Shown here: positions 33,325 to 43,177 of the stretch, piece after piece
How positions within the stretch are numbered: the stretch's first letter is position 1
How the letters are laid out: every line of letters begins with the position of its first letter
Origin: Endoryza foliicola
GTDB lineage: Bacteria > Bacteroidota > Bacteroidia > Chitinophagales > Chitinophagaceae
Assembly (NCBI GenBank): GCA_965226965.1
Contig: OZ245715.1
Coordinates: 1,550,001 to 1,614,000 of the forward strand
Reading direction: 5' to 3'
DNA length: 64,000 nucleotides
Notes under the pieces: generated by a model
The model's input: only the letters and a program-made list of their open reading frames with translations
Told to the model about the DNA's origin: nothing
Databases searched by the model: none
Program-made: the position numbers and the translations under genes

Positions 33325-36210
33325 ATGGCAACAAAAAAAGCAACTGCTTCTTCTAAAACGGAATCGCCTACGGTTGATTCTCAATTGGAGCAAATCGAGA
33401 TCTATGGCGCACGGGAGCACAATCTCAAAAACATCGATATCAATATCCCCAAGAATAAATTGGTGGTGATCACCGGCATCAGCGGCAGCGGTAAAAGCTC
33501 CCTGGCTTTCGATACCATCTACTCTGAAGGACAACGCCGCTACATGGAGAGCTTTAGCGCCTATGCCCGGCAATTCATGGGCGATATGGAGCGACCCGAT
33601 GTAGACAAAATAACAGGCCTTTCCCCCGTTATTTCCATCGAACAAAAGACCACCAATAAAAACCCACGCTCTACCGTGGGTACCATCACTGAGATCTACG
33701 ATTTCATGCGCTTGCTCTATGCCCGTATTGGCGAAGCCTATAGCTACAATACCGGCAAACGCATGGTGAAATGGAGCGAGGAAGAAATCATCGCCAATAT
33801 TTTCAAAAAGTTCAACGGAAAGAAAATATCCCTTTTGGCTCCTTTGATTCGTGGTCGGAAAGGTCATTACCGAGAATTGTTTGAAGACGTTCGAAAAAAA
33901 GGATTCCTGAAAGTACGTGTAGATGGTGAGATCAAAGACCTCGTGCCGAAAATGCAAGTAGATCGCTACAAGATCCACGATATTGAAGTGGTGGTAGACC
34001 GATTGAAAGTGAGCGCCGAATTCAAAACCAGGATCAGTCAAAGCGTACAGCAAACGCTGAAGATAGGGAAGGACCTGATGTTCGTAGAAGTAGAACCTGA
34101 TTCACCCAAAGCTGCGCCACTGAATGTTGGCTATTCAAAACTGCTCATGTGCGAAGATACCGGCATCAGTTACGAAGAACCTTCGCCTAATGCCTTTTCT
34201 TTTAACTCTCCCTACGGCGCCTGCCCTTCTTGTAAAGGATTGGGTACGATGTATCAAATAAACATGGAAGCTGTGATCCCCGACAATTCATTGAATGTGA
34301 AAGAGGGTGGAATTGCTCCATTAGGTGAAGAACGCGAAGCGCATGTGTACCGCCAAGTGCAAGAGATCGCCAAAAAGCAAAAGATATCCTTGTCTACACC
34401 TATCAAAGATCTTTCTGAGAAATCATTGAACTTCTTATTGTACGGAAACGAAGAAGGTACCGAAGAAGACATTGATTTCGATGCAGAAAAATTTGATCCA
34501 TACGGGCCTTTTGAAGGGATCATTCCCATGCTGAAACGTTGGTTCAACAACGGTTATAGCGAAGGCTTGCGCGAATGGGCGGAAGGTTTCATGATCGTTA
34601 AACCTTGTGAAACCTGCGGCGGAACACGTTTGAAGAAAGAAAGTCTTTGGTTCAAAGTTGATAAAAAGAACATCGCTGAAATCAGTGAGATGAACCTCGA
34701 TGCTTTGGCAGAATGGTTCAAAACCATTGAAAAGCGCTTGAGTGATAAACAAAATGCCATCGCTAAAGATGTGTTGAAAGAGATTCGAGATCGCTTGCAA
34801 TTTTTATTGGAAGTAGGTCTTACTTATTTAACCATCAATCGTAGTTCTAAAACCTTGAGTGGGGGAGAGAGTCAACGCATTCGTCTCGCTACTCAAATTG
34901 GATCGCAGTTGCAAGGGATTACTTATATCTTGGATGAACCTAGTATTGGGTTGCACCAACGCGATAACATGCGATTGATTGAAGCACTCAAGCATCTACG
35001 TGATATTGGTAATAGTGTATTGGTAGTAGAGCATGATAAAGACATCATGATGGCTGCCGATCATTTGATTGATATTGGCCCTAAAGCCGGATACCATGGC
35101 GGAAAAGTAGTGGCAGCAGGCCATCCAAAAGATTTGTTGAAATTAGATACGCTCACTTCCGGCTACCTAAATGGCAAACGCTCTATTCCGGTTCCCAAAG
35201 AGCGAAGAAAAGGAAACGGCAAGTTTTTGGAATTGAAAGGCGCTACCGGAAACAATTTGAAGAATGTATCTGTGAAGTTTCCACTCGGTAAACTGATCGT
35301 AGTAAGTGGAGTGAGTGGAAGCGGCAAATCTACTTTGATCAACGAGACCTTGTATCCGATTCTTTCTAAACATGCGTACGGATCTAGGATGACTCCGTTG
35401 GAGTACAAAGAGATCATTGGACTTGAGCATGTAGACAAAGTAATTGAGATCGATCAAAGTCCAATTGGTAGAACCCCTCGTTCCAATCCGGCCACCTATT
35501 GCGGATTCTTCACTGATATCCGAACGCTTTTTGCCAATGTGCCGGAGGCGAAGATTAGAGGTTACAATGCCGGTCGTTTTTCTTTCAATGTAAAGAGCGG
35601 TCGTTGCGATGTGTGTGAAGGAGGCGGCATGCGTGTAATTGAAATGAATTTCTTGCCCGATGTGTATGTGCATTGCGAGAAATGCCAAGGCAAGCGCTAT
35701 AACCGAGAAACTTTGGAGATTCGATATAAAGGGAAATCAATTTCCGATGTGTTGGACATGACGGTGGAAGAAGCTGTAGAGTTTTTCCAAAACGTTCCCT
35801 ATATCTATCGCAAGATAAAAGTATTGCAAGAAGTTGGCTTGGGATATATCACACTAGGTCAAAGTGCAGTTACTTTAAGTGGGGGAGAAGCGCAGCGTGT
35901 GAAGTTGGCAACAGAACTTGCAAAGAAAGACACAGGTAAAACATTTTACATCTTAGACGAACCCACAACCGGTTTGCATTTTGAAGACATTCAACATTTA
36001 TTGGATGTACTCAATAAATTAACCGATCGAGGAAATACTGTATTGGTGATTGAGCACAATTTGGATGTAGTGAAAGTGGCAGATCATATCATTGATTTGG
36101 GTCCGGAAGGCGGGGCCGGTGGTGGAAAGATCTTGTTCGAAGGAACGCCCGAAGGATTGGTAAAATGCAAGGAAAGTCATACCGCAATTTATCTAAAGCA
36201 TGAACTATGA
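33325..36210 (+). CDS. uvrA: Excinuclease ABC subunit A
   Basis: 961 residues from the ATG at 33325 (MATKKATASS); an in-frame ATG at 33304 adds seven unlikely residues. Walker A motifs are GISGSGKSS (51-59) and GVSGSGKST (about 660), and both ABC signature loops (LSGGESQRIRLA; LSGGEAQRVKLA) are present. Cys pairs in CPSCKGLGT and CDVCEGGG/CEKCQG bind zinc. It recognises DNA damage with UvrB in nucleotide excision repair. Its stop overlaps the start of the next gene by 4 bp (ATGA). Confidence 0.97.
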   Translation: MATKKATASSKTESPTVDSQLEQIEIYGAREHNLKNIDINIPKNKLVVITGISGSGKSSLAFDTIYSEGQRRYMESFSAYARQFMGDMERPDVDKITGLSPVISIEQKTTNKNPRSTVGTITEIYDFMRLLYARIGEAYSYNTGKRMVKWSEEEIIANIFKKFNGKKISLLAPLIRGRKGHYRELFEDVRKKGFLKVRVDGEIKDLVPKMQVDRYKIHDIEVVVDRLKVSAEFKTRISQSVQQTLKIGKDLMFVEVEPDSPKAAPLNVGYSKLLMCEDTGISYEEPSPNAFSFNSPYGACPSCKGLGTMYQINMEAVIPDNSLNVKEGGIAPLGEEREAHVYRQVQEIAKKQKISLSTPIKDLSEKSLNFLLYGNEEGTEEDIDFDAEKFDPYGPFEGIIPMLKRWFNNGYSEGLREWAEGFMIVKPCETCGGTRLKKESLWFKVDKKNIAEISEMNLDALAEWFKTIEKRLSDKQNAIAKDVLKEIRDRLQFLLEVGLTYLTINRSSKTLSGGESQRIRLATQIGSQLQGITYILDEPSIGLHQRDNMRLIEALKHLRDIGNSVLVVEHDKDIMMAADHLIDIGPKAGYHGGKVVAAGHPKDLLKLDTLTSGYLNGKRSIPVPKERRKGNGKFLELKGATGNNLKNVSVKFPLGKLIVVSGVSGSGKSTLINETLYPILSKHAYGSRMTPLEYKEIIGLEHVDKVIEIDQSPIGRTPRSNPATYCGFFTDIRTLFANVPEAKIRGYNAGRFSFNVKSGRCDVCEGGGMRVIEMNFLPDVYVHCEKCQGKRYNRETLEIRYKGKSISDVLDMTVEEAVEFFQNVPYIYRKIKVLQEVGLGYITLGQSAVTLSGGEAQRVKLATELAKKDTGKTFYILDEPTTGLHFEDIQHLLDVLNKLTDRGNTVLVIEHNLDVVKVADHIIDLGPEGGAGGGKILFEGTPEGLVKCKESHTAIYLKHEL

Positions 36211-36734
36211 AGAAAAGAATTATTGTAGACATGGACGAAGTAATGGCCGATGTACTAGGCGCCATGGAGCTTTGGTACAAGGAACGTTATGCGGCCCCCA
36301 TCGATTACGATCGCATGAAAGAAGGATCCTTGGTAAAAGGATTTCCGGAAGAAGTGCAGCCTATCATGCGTCAGCGTTTGTTTGAGCCCGGATTTTTCAG
36401 GCACTTGCCTGTAATGGCGAATAGTCAGGAAGTATTAAAAGCCATCAATGACAAATACGAACTCTTCATTGTATCTGCTGCAACAGAATTTCCGAATTCG
36501 TTGAAAGATAAAATGGAGTGGTTAAACGATCATTTCCCCTTTATCAGTTGGCGCCAATTGGTTTTATGCGGCGACAAGAAACTAGTAACCGGAGATGTGA
36601 TGATCGACGATCACGGTCGCAACTTGGTTCATTTCCCCGGAGAGAAATGGTTGTACCATGCTCCGCACAATGTGTTGGTAACGGAGTATGAGCGGGTAAT
36701 GGATTGGGAGGAGATTGGGAAGCGGTTGTTGTAA
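36207..36734 (+). CDS. 5'(3')-deoxyribonucleotidase (HAD family)
   Basis: 175 residues. DMDEV (D8, D10) is the HAD nucleophile motif, SAATEFPNSLKDK holds the second motif, and DVMIDDHGRNL is the acidic end motif. The fold and length fit cytosolic 5'(3')-deoxynucleotidases that dephosphorylate dNMPs. The ATG overlaps the uvrA stop codon, so translation is probably coupled with uvrA. Confidence 0.88.
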   Translation: MKKRIIVDMDEVMADVLGAMELWYKERYAAPIDYDRMKEGSLVKGFPEEVQPIMRQRLFEPGFFRHLPVMANSQEVLKAINDKYELFIVSAATEFPNSLKDKMEWLNDHFPFISWRQLVLCGDKKLVTGDVMIDDHGRNLVHFPGEKWLYHAPHNVLVTEYERVMDWEEIGKRLL

Positions 36735-36902
36735 GGATAATTAATAATTAATAAGTAAGAATTAATAATGAAACAGCCGAGCTAATTAATAATTAATAAG
36801 TAATAATTAATAATGAAACAGCCGACGGTCAGGTTGATTAGAATTAGAAGGCTAATCTGTGCAAATCTGTACTAATCTGTGGCGATCTGTGGTCAAAAAA
36901 AG
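36735..36902 (+). repeat. Composite dispersed repeat, AT-rich plus TCTGTG
   Basis: Two AT-rich blocks with GAAACAGCCGA are followed by GGTCAGGTTGATTAGAATTA, GAAGGCTAATCTGTGCAAAT and GATCTGTGGTCAAAAAA. This is one of the most complete units. Confidence 0.7.
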
Positions 36903-36970
36903 AAAATGAATCTAGTAATTAATTCGAGCCATTGCGACTTCTTAGAGGCCATCTAATACTTTACGAATAA

Positions 36971-37000
36971 AAAAGCCGAGATATTCTCTCGGCCTTTTTT
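36971..37000. terminator. Terminator between the deoxyribonucleotidase and sorting-domain genes
   Basis: GCCGAGA and TCTCGGC pair around TATTC, with A tracts before and T6 after. Confidence 0.75.
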
Positions 37001-37154
37001 ATGTGTGTTAATCCAATAAGCGAAACAGGGAGTGATCAATAAAATCTTTTTGTGGGTACAATGAAAAATAGGGAACGGATCAGGTTTTGACTCAACCGGA
37101 TATTAGATTCTACTAATTTCCCTGCTGCTTATTGGCAATAACTTACACAACAAA

Positions 37155-37556
37155 CTACTTGACGGTGAGCAGACCGTTTTCGATGCGCTCATCATCACTA
37201 AACACTTCGAACGAATATTGACCTTTCTCAATATTGTTCACCACTGTTGTTTGCTTGTTGCGAATGTTCACTTGTTTGATCAATTTTCCGTCAATGTCAA
37301 AAACGAAAAGTTGATACACTTTTCCCTCTTCTCCGCTTGCGCTGAAAAATAACACTGAACTAGTGTTGTTGGGATAAAGTTTGATTTTGTGCTTTTTGCT
37401 GGTTAACTGTTTCTGAATGATGATTGAATCTTTCAGTGTAACCTGAGCAGATGGGGATACTGTAGTGAAACCTGATAAAGCGACCACTATGGTCCCTGAT
37501 ACCATCAAGGAGGTGAGGGCGCGCGAATAAAACTTGTAGCGTAGAATTTGCTTCAT
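37155..37556 (-). CDS. Short secreted protein with a type IX sorting-domain-like C-terminus
   Basis: About 133 residues from the ATG at 37556 (MKQILRYKFYSRALTSLMVS), chosen because it starts a signal peptide (an ATG at 37580 would add eight residues). Roughly residues 57-133 (LYPNNTSSVLFFSA ... VYQLFVFDIDGKLIKQVNI ... YSFEVFSDDERIENGLLTVK) resemble the C-terminal sorting domain used by the type IX secretion system. Only about 30 residues separate the signal and this domain, so there is no cargo domain. The function is unknown; it might be a remnant or a small surface protein. Confidence 0.65.
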   Translation of the reverse strand: MKQILRYKFYSRALTSLMVSGTIVVALSGFTTVSPSAQVTLKDSIIIQKQLTSKKHKIKLYPNNTSSVLFFSASGEEGKVYQLFVFDIDGKLIKQVNIRNKQTTVVNNIEKGQYSFEVFSDDERIENGLLTVK

Positions 37557-37626
37557 AGTAATCGCTCCGTTAGATTTCAAAGGGTACGGATTAACAAATA
37601 TCTTTTACTAAAACGATCATCTCTTA

Positions 37627-38598
37627 TTAGAAACGGATTGGACAACGTACATCTCCTGTATAACGACGACTGTCATCTGTTCCTAATCTGATTCCAATCT
37701 TGAAACCGATAGAATAGTAGGCATCGTTGTTGGTAGGTGTACCGCGTTTGTCGCCAGGACCGAATGTAGTGCTACCTACGTTATTAATATCGGTCTTGTT
37801 TGCCATACGCTCTGCCAATCGAGCTTGTTCAGTGGGTAAGTAAGTATAGAACAAGGATGGGTTAATATAGTTAGTACTAACATCATCAATATAGTCGGTA
37901 AATGTTTTGCGGTGGATGATTTCAAGACTCAAGCTTGTTTTATCGCTCACAAAGTATTTGATACCGATACCCATTGGGATGTTTAACTGAGTAAGTTTGT
38001 ACTCTTTACGATCAGGGTATTCAGGGAATCCTTGACCTTCTGTGTGCAAGGGTTTCAAATCAACCCATGTACCTGAGAAGTTATCGTATCCTTTAGGATT
38101 GAAGTGGAAAGCACCCACACCAATTAAACCATAAGGACGAAGTTTATGAAATACATCGATTGGTTCGTATTCAAAGAATACAGTAGGATAGATCTCCATT
38201 GCAATGAAGCCTTCCAATAATCGAGATTTAAAGTTGGAGTTTCTGATCTTACGAGCTTCTTCCAAACCACCTTTACCTTTGATGATGGCATCATCACCTT
38301 CTAATGTACCGGCGTTTAAGCTCAAACGAAAGTTGATCCACTCTGAAGGTTGATAAGAAAGGAAACCTCCAATCATCAACTTCGTCATTTGTAAGTTATT
38401 ATCTTTCAGGAAAGTAGTACCTCTACCGTAGTTACCTCCTAAGTCGCCCAAGAAGTTTGATGGACCGATGGTAAAACCACCTTCCCAATTGGAAACTTTT
38501 TCAAATAAGTTTTGGCTTTGCGACGGGAGCGCGTTAAATATTACAAGCAGAATACCTGCCACGTACTTCCACACAAAAGGTTGTAGCTTTTGTTTCAT
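37627..38598 (-). CDS. Outer-membrane beta-barrel protein (DUF6089/PorG-like)
   Basis: 323 residues. A signal peptide (about 1-28, ending LPSQSQ) precedes GGFTIGPSNFLGDLGGNYG, similar to the 'FLGDLGG' text of DUF6089/PorG-type barrels. Alternating hydrophobic strands run to the end, which finishes in RYTGDVRCPIRF. PorG family proteins include a type IX secretion component, but a more general outer-membrane role is equally possible. It sits upstream of the sorting-domain gene at 37155 with 70 bp between. Confidence 0.7.
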   Translation of the reverse strand: MKQKLQPFVWKYVAGILLVIFNALPSQSQNLFEKVSNWEGGFTIGPSNFLGDLGGNYGRGTTFLKDNNLQMTKLMIGGFLSYQPSEWINFRLSLNAGTLEGDDAIIKGKGGLEEARKIRNSNFKSRLLEGFIAMEIYPTVFFEYEPIDVFHKLRPYGLIGVGAFHFNPKGYDNFSGTWVDLKPLHTEGQGFPEYPDRKEYKLTQLNIPMGIGIKYFVSDKTSLSLEIIHRKTFTDYIDDVSTNYINPSLFYTYLPTEQARLAERMANKTDINNVGSTTFGPGDKRGTPTNNDAYYSIGFKIGIRLGTDDSRRYTGDVRCPIRF

Positions 38599-38758
38599 GA
38601 GATATTAGATTTAGTTTTCAGATGGTCAATGATTTCAGCGCCTAAACTAATAAACGCTGGACATACTTACAATAAACGATAGAAAATACTTTTCTTGTGT
38701 GTGGGCAGAAGAATATTTTTTAACGCATGAAACTATGTAGGAGAATTACTATGTTTTT

Positions 38759-39199
38759 CTATAGTAACATTTCTATGTGATCGATGCCATCTTCATCGTA
38801 AATATCGCTTATTTGTTGAAAACCAAAGGATTCATAAAAGTTTTTGAGATAGAGTTGCGCACCAATTTTTATTGGCGCTTTTCCCCATAATTCATAGCAT
38901 TTATCGATGGATACACGCATTAATTCTTTCCCAAATCCGGAACGACGGTCTTTTGGGTTGGTGATCACTCTTCCTATAGACATATAATTTGGATAACTCA
39001 CGCCTACAGGAACTAAGCGAGTATAGGCTGCCAATCGATCTTCGTTCCAACCCATTAAGTGATAACATTTTTGATCTTTATCATCGGCGTCTTGAAATAC
39101 GCAGTTCTGTTCTACTACGAATACTTCATTGCGTAGTTGAATGATCTTGTATAATTCTAGTGGTGTTAACTCGTCGAATGGTTTTGTTATCCAGTTCAT
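38759..39199 (-). CDS. elaA: GNAT family acetyltransferase, ElaA type
   Basis: 146 residues. WITKPFDELTPLELYKIIQLRNEVFVVEQNC, QDADDKDQKCYHLMGW and SIGRVITNPKDRRSGFGKELM (acetyl-CoA binding) are characteristic of ElaA-like GNAT enzymes. The substrate is unknown. It is a separate unit between the barrel-protein gene and repeats. Confidence 0.9.
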   Translation of the reverse strand: MNWITKPFDELTPLELYKIIQLRNEVFVVEQNCVFQDADDKDQKCYHLMGWNEDRLAAYTRLVPVGVSYPNYMSIGRVITNPKDRRSGFGKELMRVSIDKCYELWGKAPIKIGAQLYLKNFYESFGFQQISDIYDEDGIDHIEMLL

Positions 39200-39239
39200 T
39201 GTTATATTGATCTTCTTAGTTATTAAATGCGATTGGGTT

Positions 39240-39281
39240 CACCGCAAAGTGCGCAGAGAACGCAAAGAATTCGCAGAGTCT
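39240..39281 (+). repeat. Dispersed 'CGCAAAGTGCGCAGAG' repeat
   Basis: CACCGCAAAGTGCGCAGAGA and ACGCAAAGAATTCGCAGAG recur at 50100-50141 in near-identical form, both next to composite repeats. Confidence 0.6.
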
Positions 39282-39308
39282 TGACTTACTTCCTAGATTC
39301 ATCTTCAT

Positions 39309-39590
39309 TTTTTGACCACAAATAACACTGATTAGTACAGATTGACACATATTCGTCTTCTAATTCTAATCAACCTGACCGCCGGCTGTTTCATTATTAA
39401 TTCTTACTTCTTAATTCTTAATTACTCCCCCTGCTCATCTTCTTGTTCTTTCTCTGTTTTTTCCTCGTTCCTCGTCTCCTCTTATCCTCGTTCCTATTCT
39501 CCCGGCTGTTTCATTATTAATTATTACTTATTAATTATTAATTAGCACGGCTGTTTCATTATTAATTATTACTTATTAATTATTAATTCA
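39309..39590 (-). repeat. Composite dispersed repeat, inverted, plus extra AT-rich blocks
   Basis: TTTTTGACCACAAATAACAC and ATTAGTACAGATTGACAC lead into TCTAATCAACCTGACCGCCGGCTGTTTC and AT-rich sequence. Further copies of CGGCTGTTTCATTATTAATT with AT blocks lie at 39500-39590. Together they fill the gap up to rarA. Confidence 0.65.
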
Positions 39591-40847
39591 TTTGTATTTC
39601 TCCCACCGCTGCTGCAAAAACTTCCGCATCTCATCTTCTCGTGCATTCTTTCCGGGTTCGAAGAATTTTTGATTTTTTATTTCTTCCGGTAAGAATTCGT
39701 GTGGAACGAAATTGTTTTCATAGTTGTGAGCATATTTATATTCTGCTCCGTAGTTCAATTCTTTCATCAATGCAGTTGGTGCATTGCGAAGAGATAGTGG
39801 TACGGGAAGATCGCCTGTTTGTCGTACCATTGCAAGCGCTGCATCAATAGCTACATAACTGGCATTGCTTTTAGCAGAACAGGCCAAATAAATGGCGCAT
39901 TGACTGAGAATGATTCTCGATTCAGGATAGCCAATTTTATTGACTGCATCAAAGCAATTGTTGGCCATGATCAAGGCGGTTGGATTGGCATTGCCAATAT
40001 CTTCCGCTGCCAATATCAACATTCTGCGGGCAATAAAAGATACATCTTCGCCTCCTTCAATCATTCGTGCCAACCAATACACCGCTGCATTGGGGTCGCT
40101 GCCGCGAATCGATTTAATAAATGCCGAAATGATATCGTAGTGTTGTTCTCCTTTCTTGTCGTAGATCGCCATTCTGCGCTGCGCAATGTCCATTACCAAT
40201 TCGTCGGTGATAGCTGCTTCTGCAGGTAGGGAGTCGCAAACCAGTTCAAACAAATTCAACAGCTTGCGCGCATCTCCACCGGATATTTGCAACAAGGCAT
40301 TGGTTTCAGCCAATACTTGCTTTTTCTTGCGCACCGATTCGTCTTTGGTCATAGCATCGTTCAATAATTGAATCAACTGCTCCTTATTCAAATGTTGTAA
40401 TACATAAACCTGACATCTACTCAGCAAAGCCGCATTTACTTCAAAACTGGGATTTTCTGTGGTAGCACCTATTAAGGTAATGGTGCCTTTCTCTACTGCA
40501 CCTAACAATGCATCTTGTTGCGATTTATTGAAGCGGTGAATTTCATCTATAAATAAGATAGCTGATCGGTTTCTCTTGGCGGATTCAATCACTTCTCGCA
40601 CTTCTTTAACACCACTGCTGATGGCACTGAGGGCATAAAAGGGTATCTTTAGACTGTGGGCGATGATATTGGCCAGCGTGGTTTTGCCGGTTCCGGGTGG
40701 TCCCCAGAGAATCATAGAAGGGATTCGTCCATTTTCAATGGCATTTCGAAGCACTTGTCCTTTACCAACCAAATGCGTTTGGCCGGCCAGTTCATCCAAG
40801 GTTTTTGGACGCATGCGTTCTGCCAAAGGAATTTCCTGAAATAACAT
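39588..40847 (-). CDS. rarA: Replication-associated recombination protein RarA (MgsA)
   Basis: About 419 residues from the ATG at 40847 (MLFQEIPLAERMRPKTLDEL); an ATG at 40862 would add five residues. AAA+ motifs are GPPGTGKTT (about 49-57) and LFIDEIHRFNKSQQDALL. GATTENPSFEVNAALLSR and GSDPNAAVYWLARMIEGGED are also typical. RarA acts at stalled replication forks and is part of the clamp-loader superfamily. Its promoter side is near the divergent protease gene at 40906. Confidence 0.95.
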   Translation of the reverse strand: MLFQEIPLAERMRPKTLDELAGQTHLVGKGQVLRNAIENGRIPSMILWGPPGTGKTTLANIIAHSLKIPFYALSAISSGVKEVREVIESAKRNRSAILFIDEIHRFNKSQQDALLGAVEKGTITLIGATTENPSFEVNAALLSRCQVYVLQHLNKEQLIQLLNDAMTKDESVRKKKQVLAETNALLQISGGDARKLLNLFELVCDSLPAEAAITDELVMDIAQRRMAIYDKKGEQHYDIISAFIKSIRGSDPNAAVYWLARMIEGGEDVSFIARRMLILAAEDIGNANPTALIMANNCFDAVNKIGYPESRIILSQCAIYLACSAKSNASYVAIDAALAMVRQTGDLPVPLSLRNAPTALMKELNYGAEYKYAHNYENNFVPHEFLPEEIKNQKFFEPGKNAREDEMRKFLQQRWEKYK

Positions 40848-40905
40848 GCCCGATTTTTGCATGCAAACTACAATAAGTTTGCCTTTTGTAAGTTAAAACC
40901 CTGAT

Positions 40906-42267
40906 ATGCGGTCACTTTTTTTACTGGTAGGATGGCTCGGTTTTTCGATGGTGTTCGGCGCGTCGCTGCAAGCACAGGGTCCCGATTTGGCGGCCCAATA
41001 TGCCACCAATCAACCGGCTGTGGTGATGGTAAAAACGGAAGTGTCTGCCGAAGTAAATGTGGCCCGCATCAACATCAATGGAAGGGCCTTTAATCGATTG
41101 CTCGATTCCATCCATGATCAAGAATTGGACAGCATTTTTTTGACCCCTTCCCAGAAACTCGACATCGTTTTAAATGCTTTTTACCGTCAGCCCCGCAGGT
41201 ACTTTACCCCTGAATTCAATTATTTCCGTCACCGCGAACGAGTAACTGCCACAGGCTCCGGATTTCTCATCAGTAGTGATGGCTACGTGCTCACCAATTG
41301 CCATGTGGTGGACGAGAACGAAGGTGAGATCAAGCGACGATTCATTTTATCTGCTTTCAATTTTATTACTACTACCAATATTCAAGCAATTGAGCAAGCT
41401 TGGGCCATTCAATTTACAGAACAACAACGCAATTTGCTCAACCGCACTTTTGCCGATGTGTATTCTGAAATGGTGCCCATGGAGTTTGAAAAGTTGGAGA
41501 AGAAATTATGGGTTTCTTTTCAAATGGAAGACTCGCACGGCATTAGTGTGCCACTTGAACTGGCTGCTACTATTGTAAAAAAAGGACAGGCCATGCCCGG
41601 TAAAGATGTGGCCCTTTTAAAAGTAGACCCTCCGTTTCAATTGGCTTCTTTGAATTTGTCACTCGATTCAATTCCGGCTGTGGGCACCAATTCGTACGTC
41701 TATGGTTTTCCCAATCCGGTTGCCAACAATCCCTATTTATCAAATGTAAGTGCCGCGGCTCCCTCTTTTACGAAAGGAATTGTGAGTTCTTGGAAAACAA
41801 CCATCCACCAATGGCCGGTGTTCCAAATGGATGCTACCATCAATCATGGTAATAGTGGTGGTCCGGTTTGCAATGATAAAGGAGAGGTGATTGGAATGAC
41901 CACTTTTGGAAGCCTCGATGACAATGCTCGTGGATTGGCTGCCGGGCTGAATTTTGCCATTCCCATGTCAATTGTGAAAGAATTCATTCCCGATAGTATC
42001 GAATTGAAAAAATCTCCTGCCTATTTAGAGTTTTCGAACGGTATTAAGTTGTTTTATCGTGAACATTACAAAGCAGCCTTGGCCCAGTTTGAGCGATTGC
42101 ATTTGTATCATCAAGGATTTCCGGGATTGGAGTATTACAAAACAGAAGCCTCGAAAAGAATAAAGGAGGGGAGAGATCAATCACCTAATTCTTTCTTTTT
42201 CTATCTCATTTCATTTCTAATTTTTGGCTTGTTTTTCTGGATCGTTCGCCGCTCTTATCTGAAATAA
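40906..42267 (+). CDS. Trypsin-like serine protease (S1C/HtrA-like) with C-terminal membrane anchor
   Basis: 453 residues. A signal peptide (1-24) is followed by a trypsin-like domain with catalytic H133 in VLTNCHVVD, D234 in GKDVALLKVD and S317 in NHGNSGGP. A long insert separates the His and Asp regions. No PDZ domain is visible; residues about 370-420 look tetratricopeptide-like (YREHYKAALAQFERLHLYHQ). Residues 430-448 form a transmembrane helix (FFFYLISFLIFGLFFWIV) followed by RRSYLK, so it is membrane-anchored with the protease outside. Its 3' end overlaps the convergent hydrolase gene by 13 bp. Confidence 0.88.
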   Translation: MRSLFLLVGWLGFSMVFGASLQAQGPDLAAQYATNQPAVVMVKTEVSAEVNVARININGRAFNRLLDSIHDQELDSIFLTPSQKLDIVLNAFYRQPRRYFTPEFNYFRHRERVTATGSGFLISSDGYVLTNCHVVDENEGEIKRRFILSAFNFITTTNIQAIEQAWAIQFTEQQRNLLNRTFADVYSEMVPMEFEKLEKKLWVSFQMEDSHGISVPLELAATIVKKGQAMPGKDVALLKVDPPFQLASLNLSLDSIPAVGTNSYVYGFPNPVANNPYLSNVSAAAPSFTKGIVSSWKTTIHQWPVFQMDATINHGNSGGPVCNDKGEVIGMTTFGSLDDNARGLAAGLNFAIPMSIVKEFIPDSIELKKSPAYLEFSNGIKLFYREHYKAALAQFERLHLYHQGFPGLEYYKTEASKRIKEGRDQSPNSFFFYLISFLIFGLFFWIVRRSYLK

Positions 42268-43091
42268 GTTGAAAAGAAGGTATTCATTTTCGTTAGTGCA
42301 TCCAATAAATTATTGCTATTGAGTCCATGCCCTTCTGTAGGGTAATTGACATAGGTTACGGGTACTTTTACCTGTGTGAGCCAGTCTTTTAGTTTAACCG
42401 CTTGAGATACATTCACTACTGTATCTAAGGAGCCATGAATCAGCATTGTTGGACTTGAACTAATATTTGCAGCAGCAATTGGACTGGCTTGTTGGTAGGC
42501 AGTTAAATTGGAACTAGGAGTTGCTCCAATAAAGAGCGCGATCGCCTTTTGCAGATCAGCATTGCTTTGGTTGTAAAGATCTGCCATATCTGTTGGACCG
42601 AAAAAGGATACAACAGCAGTGGGCTTCTTGGGTACTTCACTTTTATACGTGTATAGCAATGCCAAATGACCACCGGCGCTGGTTCCTAATAAAGCAAAAT
42701 TCTTTGCATATTGATAATGATCGGAATGCTCTAATAGATAATTATAGGCCTCAACAACATCGTTGTAACAAGCCGGAAATTTAGAAGCGGGGGTGCCGTC
42801 AAATAGTGTATAGTTGATATTGGCGATGGCCATGTCGGGATTTTGAAATTGAAGCATGGGGATCATGGCATTGAAATCGGCCTTGTCGCCCGAAACCCAA
42901 CCGCCTCCATGTATCAAGATCAAAACTTTGGTATTTAGTGAAGTTCTGTTGGCCGGCAAGTAAAGGTCCAATGTTTTTTTAGAACCTGTGCCATAGCTCA
43001 CATTCAATATGGTTTCGGCAGATGCGGGCTTGTTGTTTTTAGTACAAGAGATCAAAAACAACAACCCGATGGCCACTAGTGCTGGTTTCAT
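42255..43091 (-). CDS. Alpha/beta hydrolase lipoprotein
   Basis: 278 residues. The N-terminus MKPALVAIGLLFLISCTKNN is a lipoprotein signal. HGGGWVSGDKADF gives the oxyanion loop and LLGTSAGGHLALL holds the nucleophile Ser; HGSLDTVVN and EGHGL give the Asp and His. This is the hormone-sensitive-lipase/carboxylesterase-like layout. The substrate is unknown. Overlap with the protease gene end suggests tight packing but no shared transcript. Confidence 0.88.
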   Translation of the reverse strand: MKPALVAIGLLFLISCTKNNKPASAETILNVSYGTGSKKTLDLYLPANRTSLNTKVLILIHGGGWVSGDKADFNAMIPMLQFQNPDMAIANINYTLFDGTPASKFPACYNDVVEAYNYLLEHSDHYQYAKNFALLGTSAGGHLALLYTYKSEVPKKPTAVVSFFGPTDMADLYNQSNADLQKAIALFIGATPSSNLTAYQQASPIAAANISSSPTMLIHGSLDTVVNVSQAVKLKDWLTQVKVPVTYVNYPTEGHGLNSNNLLDALTKMNTFFSTYFR

Positions 43092-43177
43092 GTGACATCG
43101 TTTGAAGGAAAACTACAAAAATCGGGCTGAAAAGTTGAAGGGATCGAATTATTTAGAATCGCTTTAACTTTTTGAGT

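Noticed and set aside
33277..34053. 258-residue minus-strand frame
   Set aside because: Lies antisense to uvrA, whose motifs are clear; it shows no independent gene signals.
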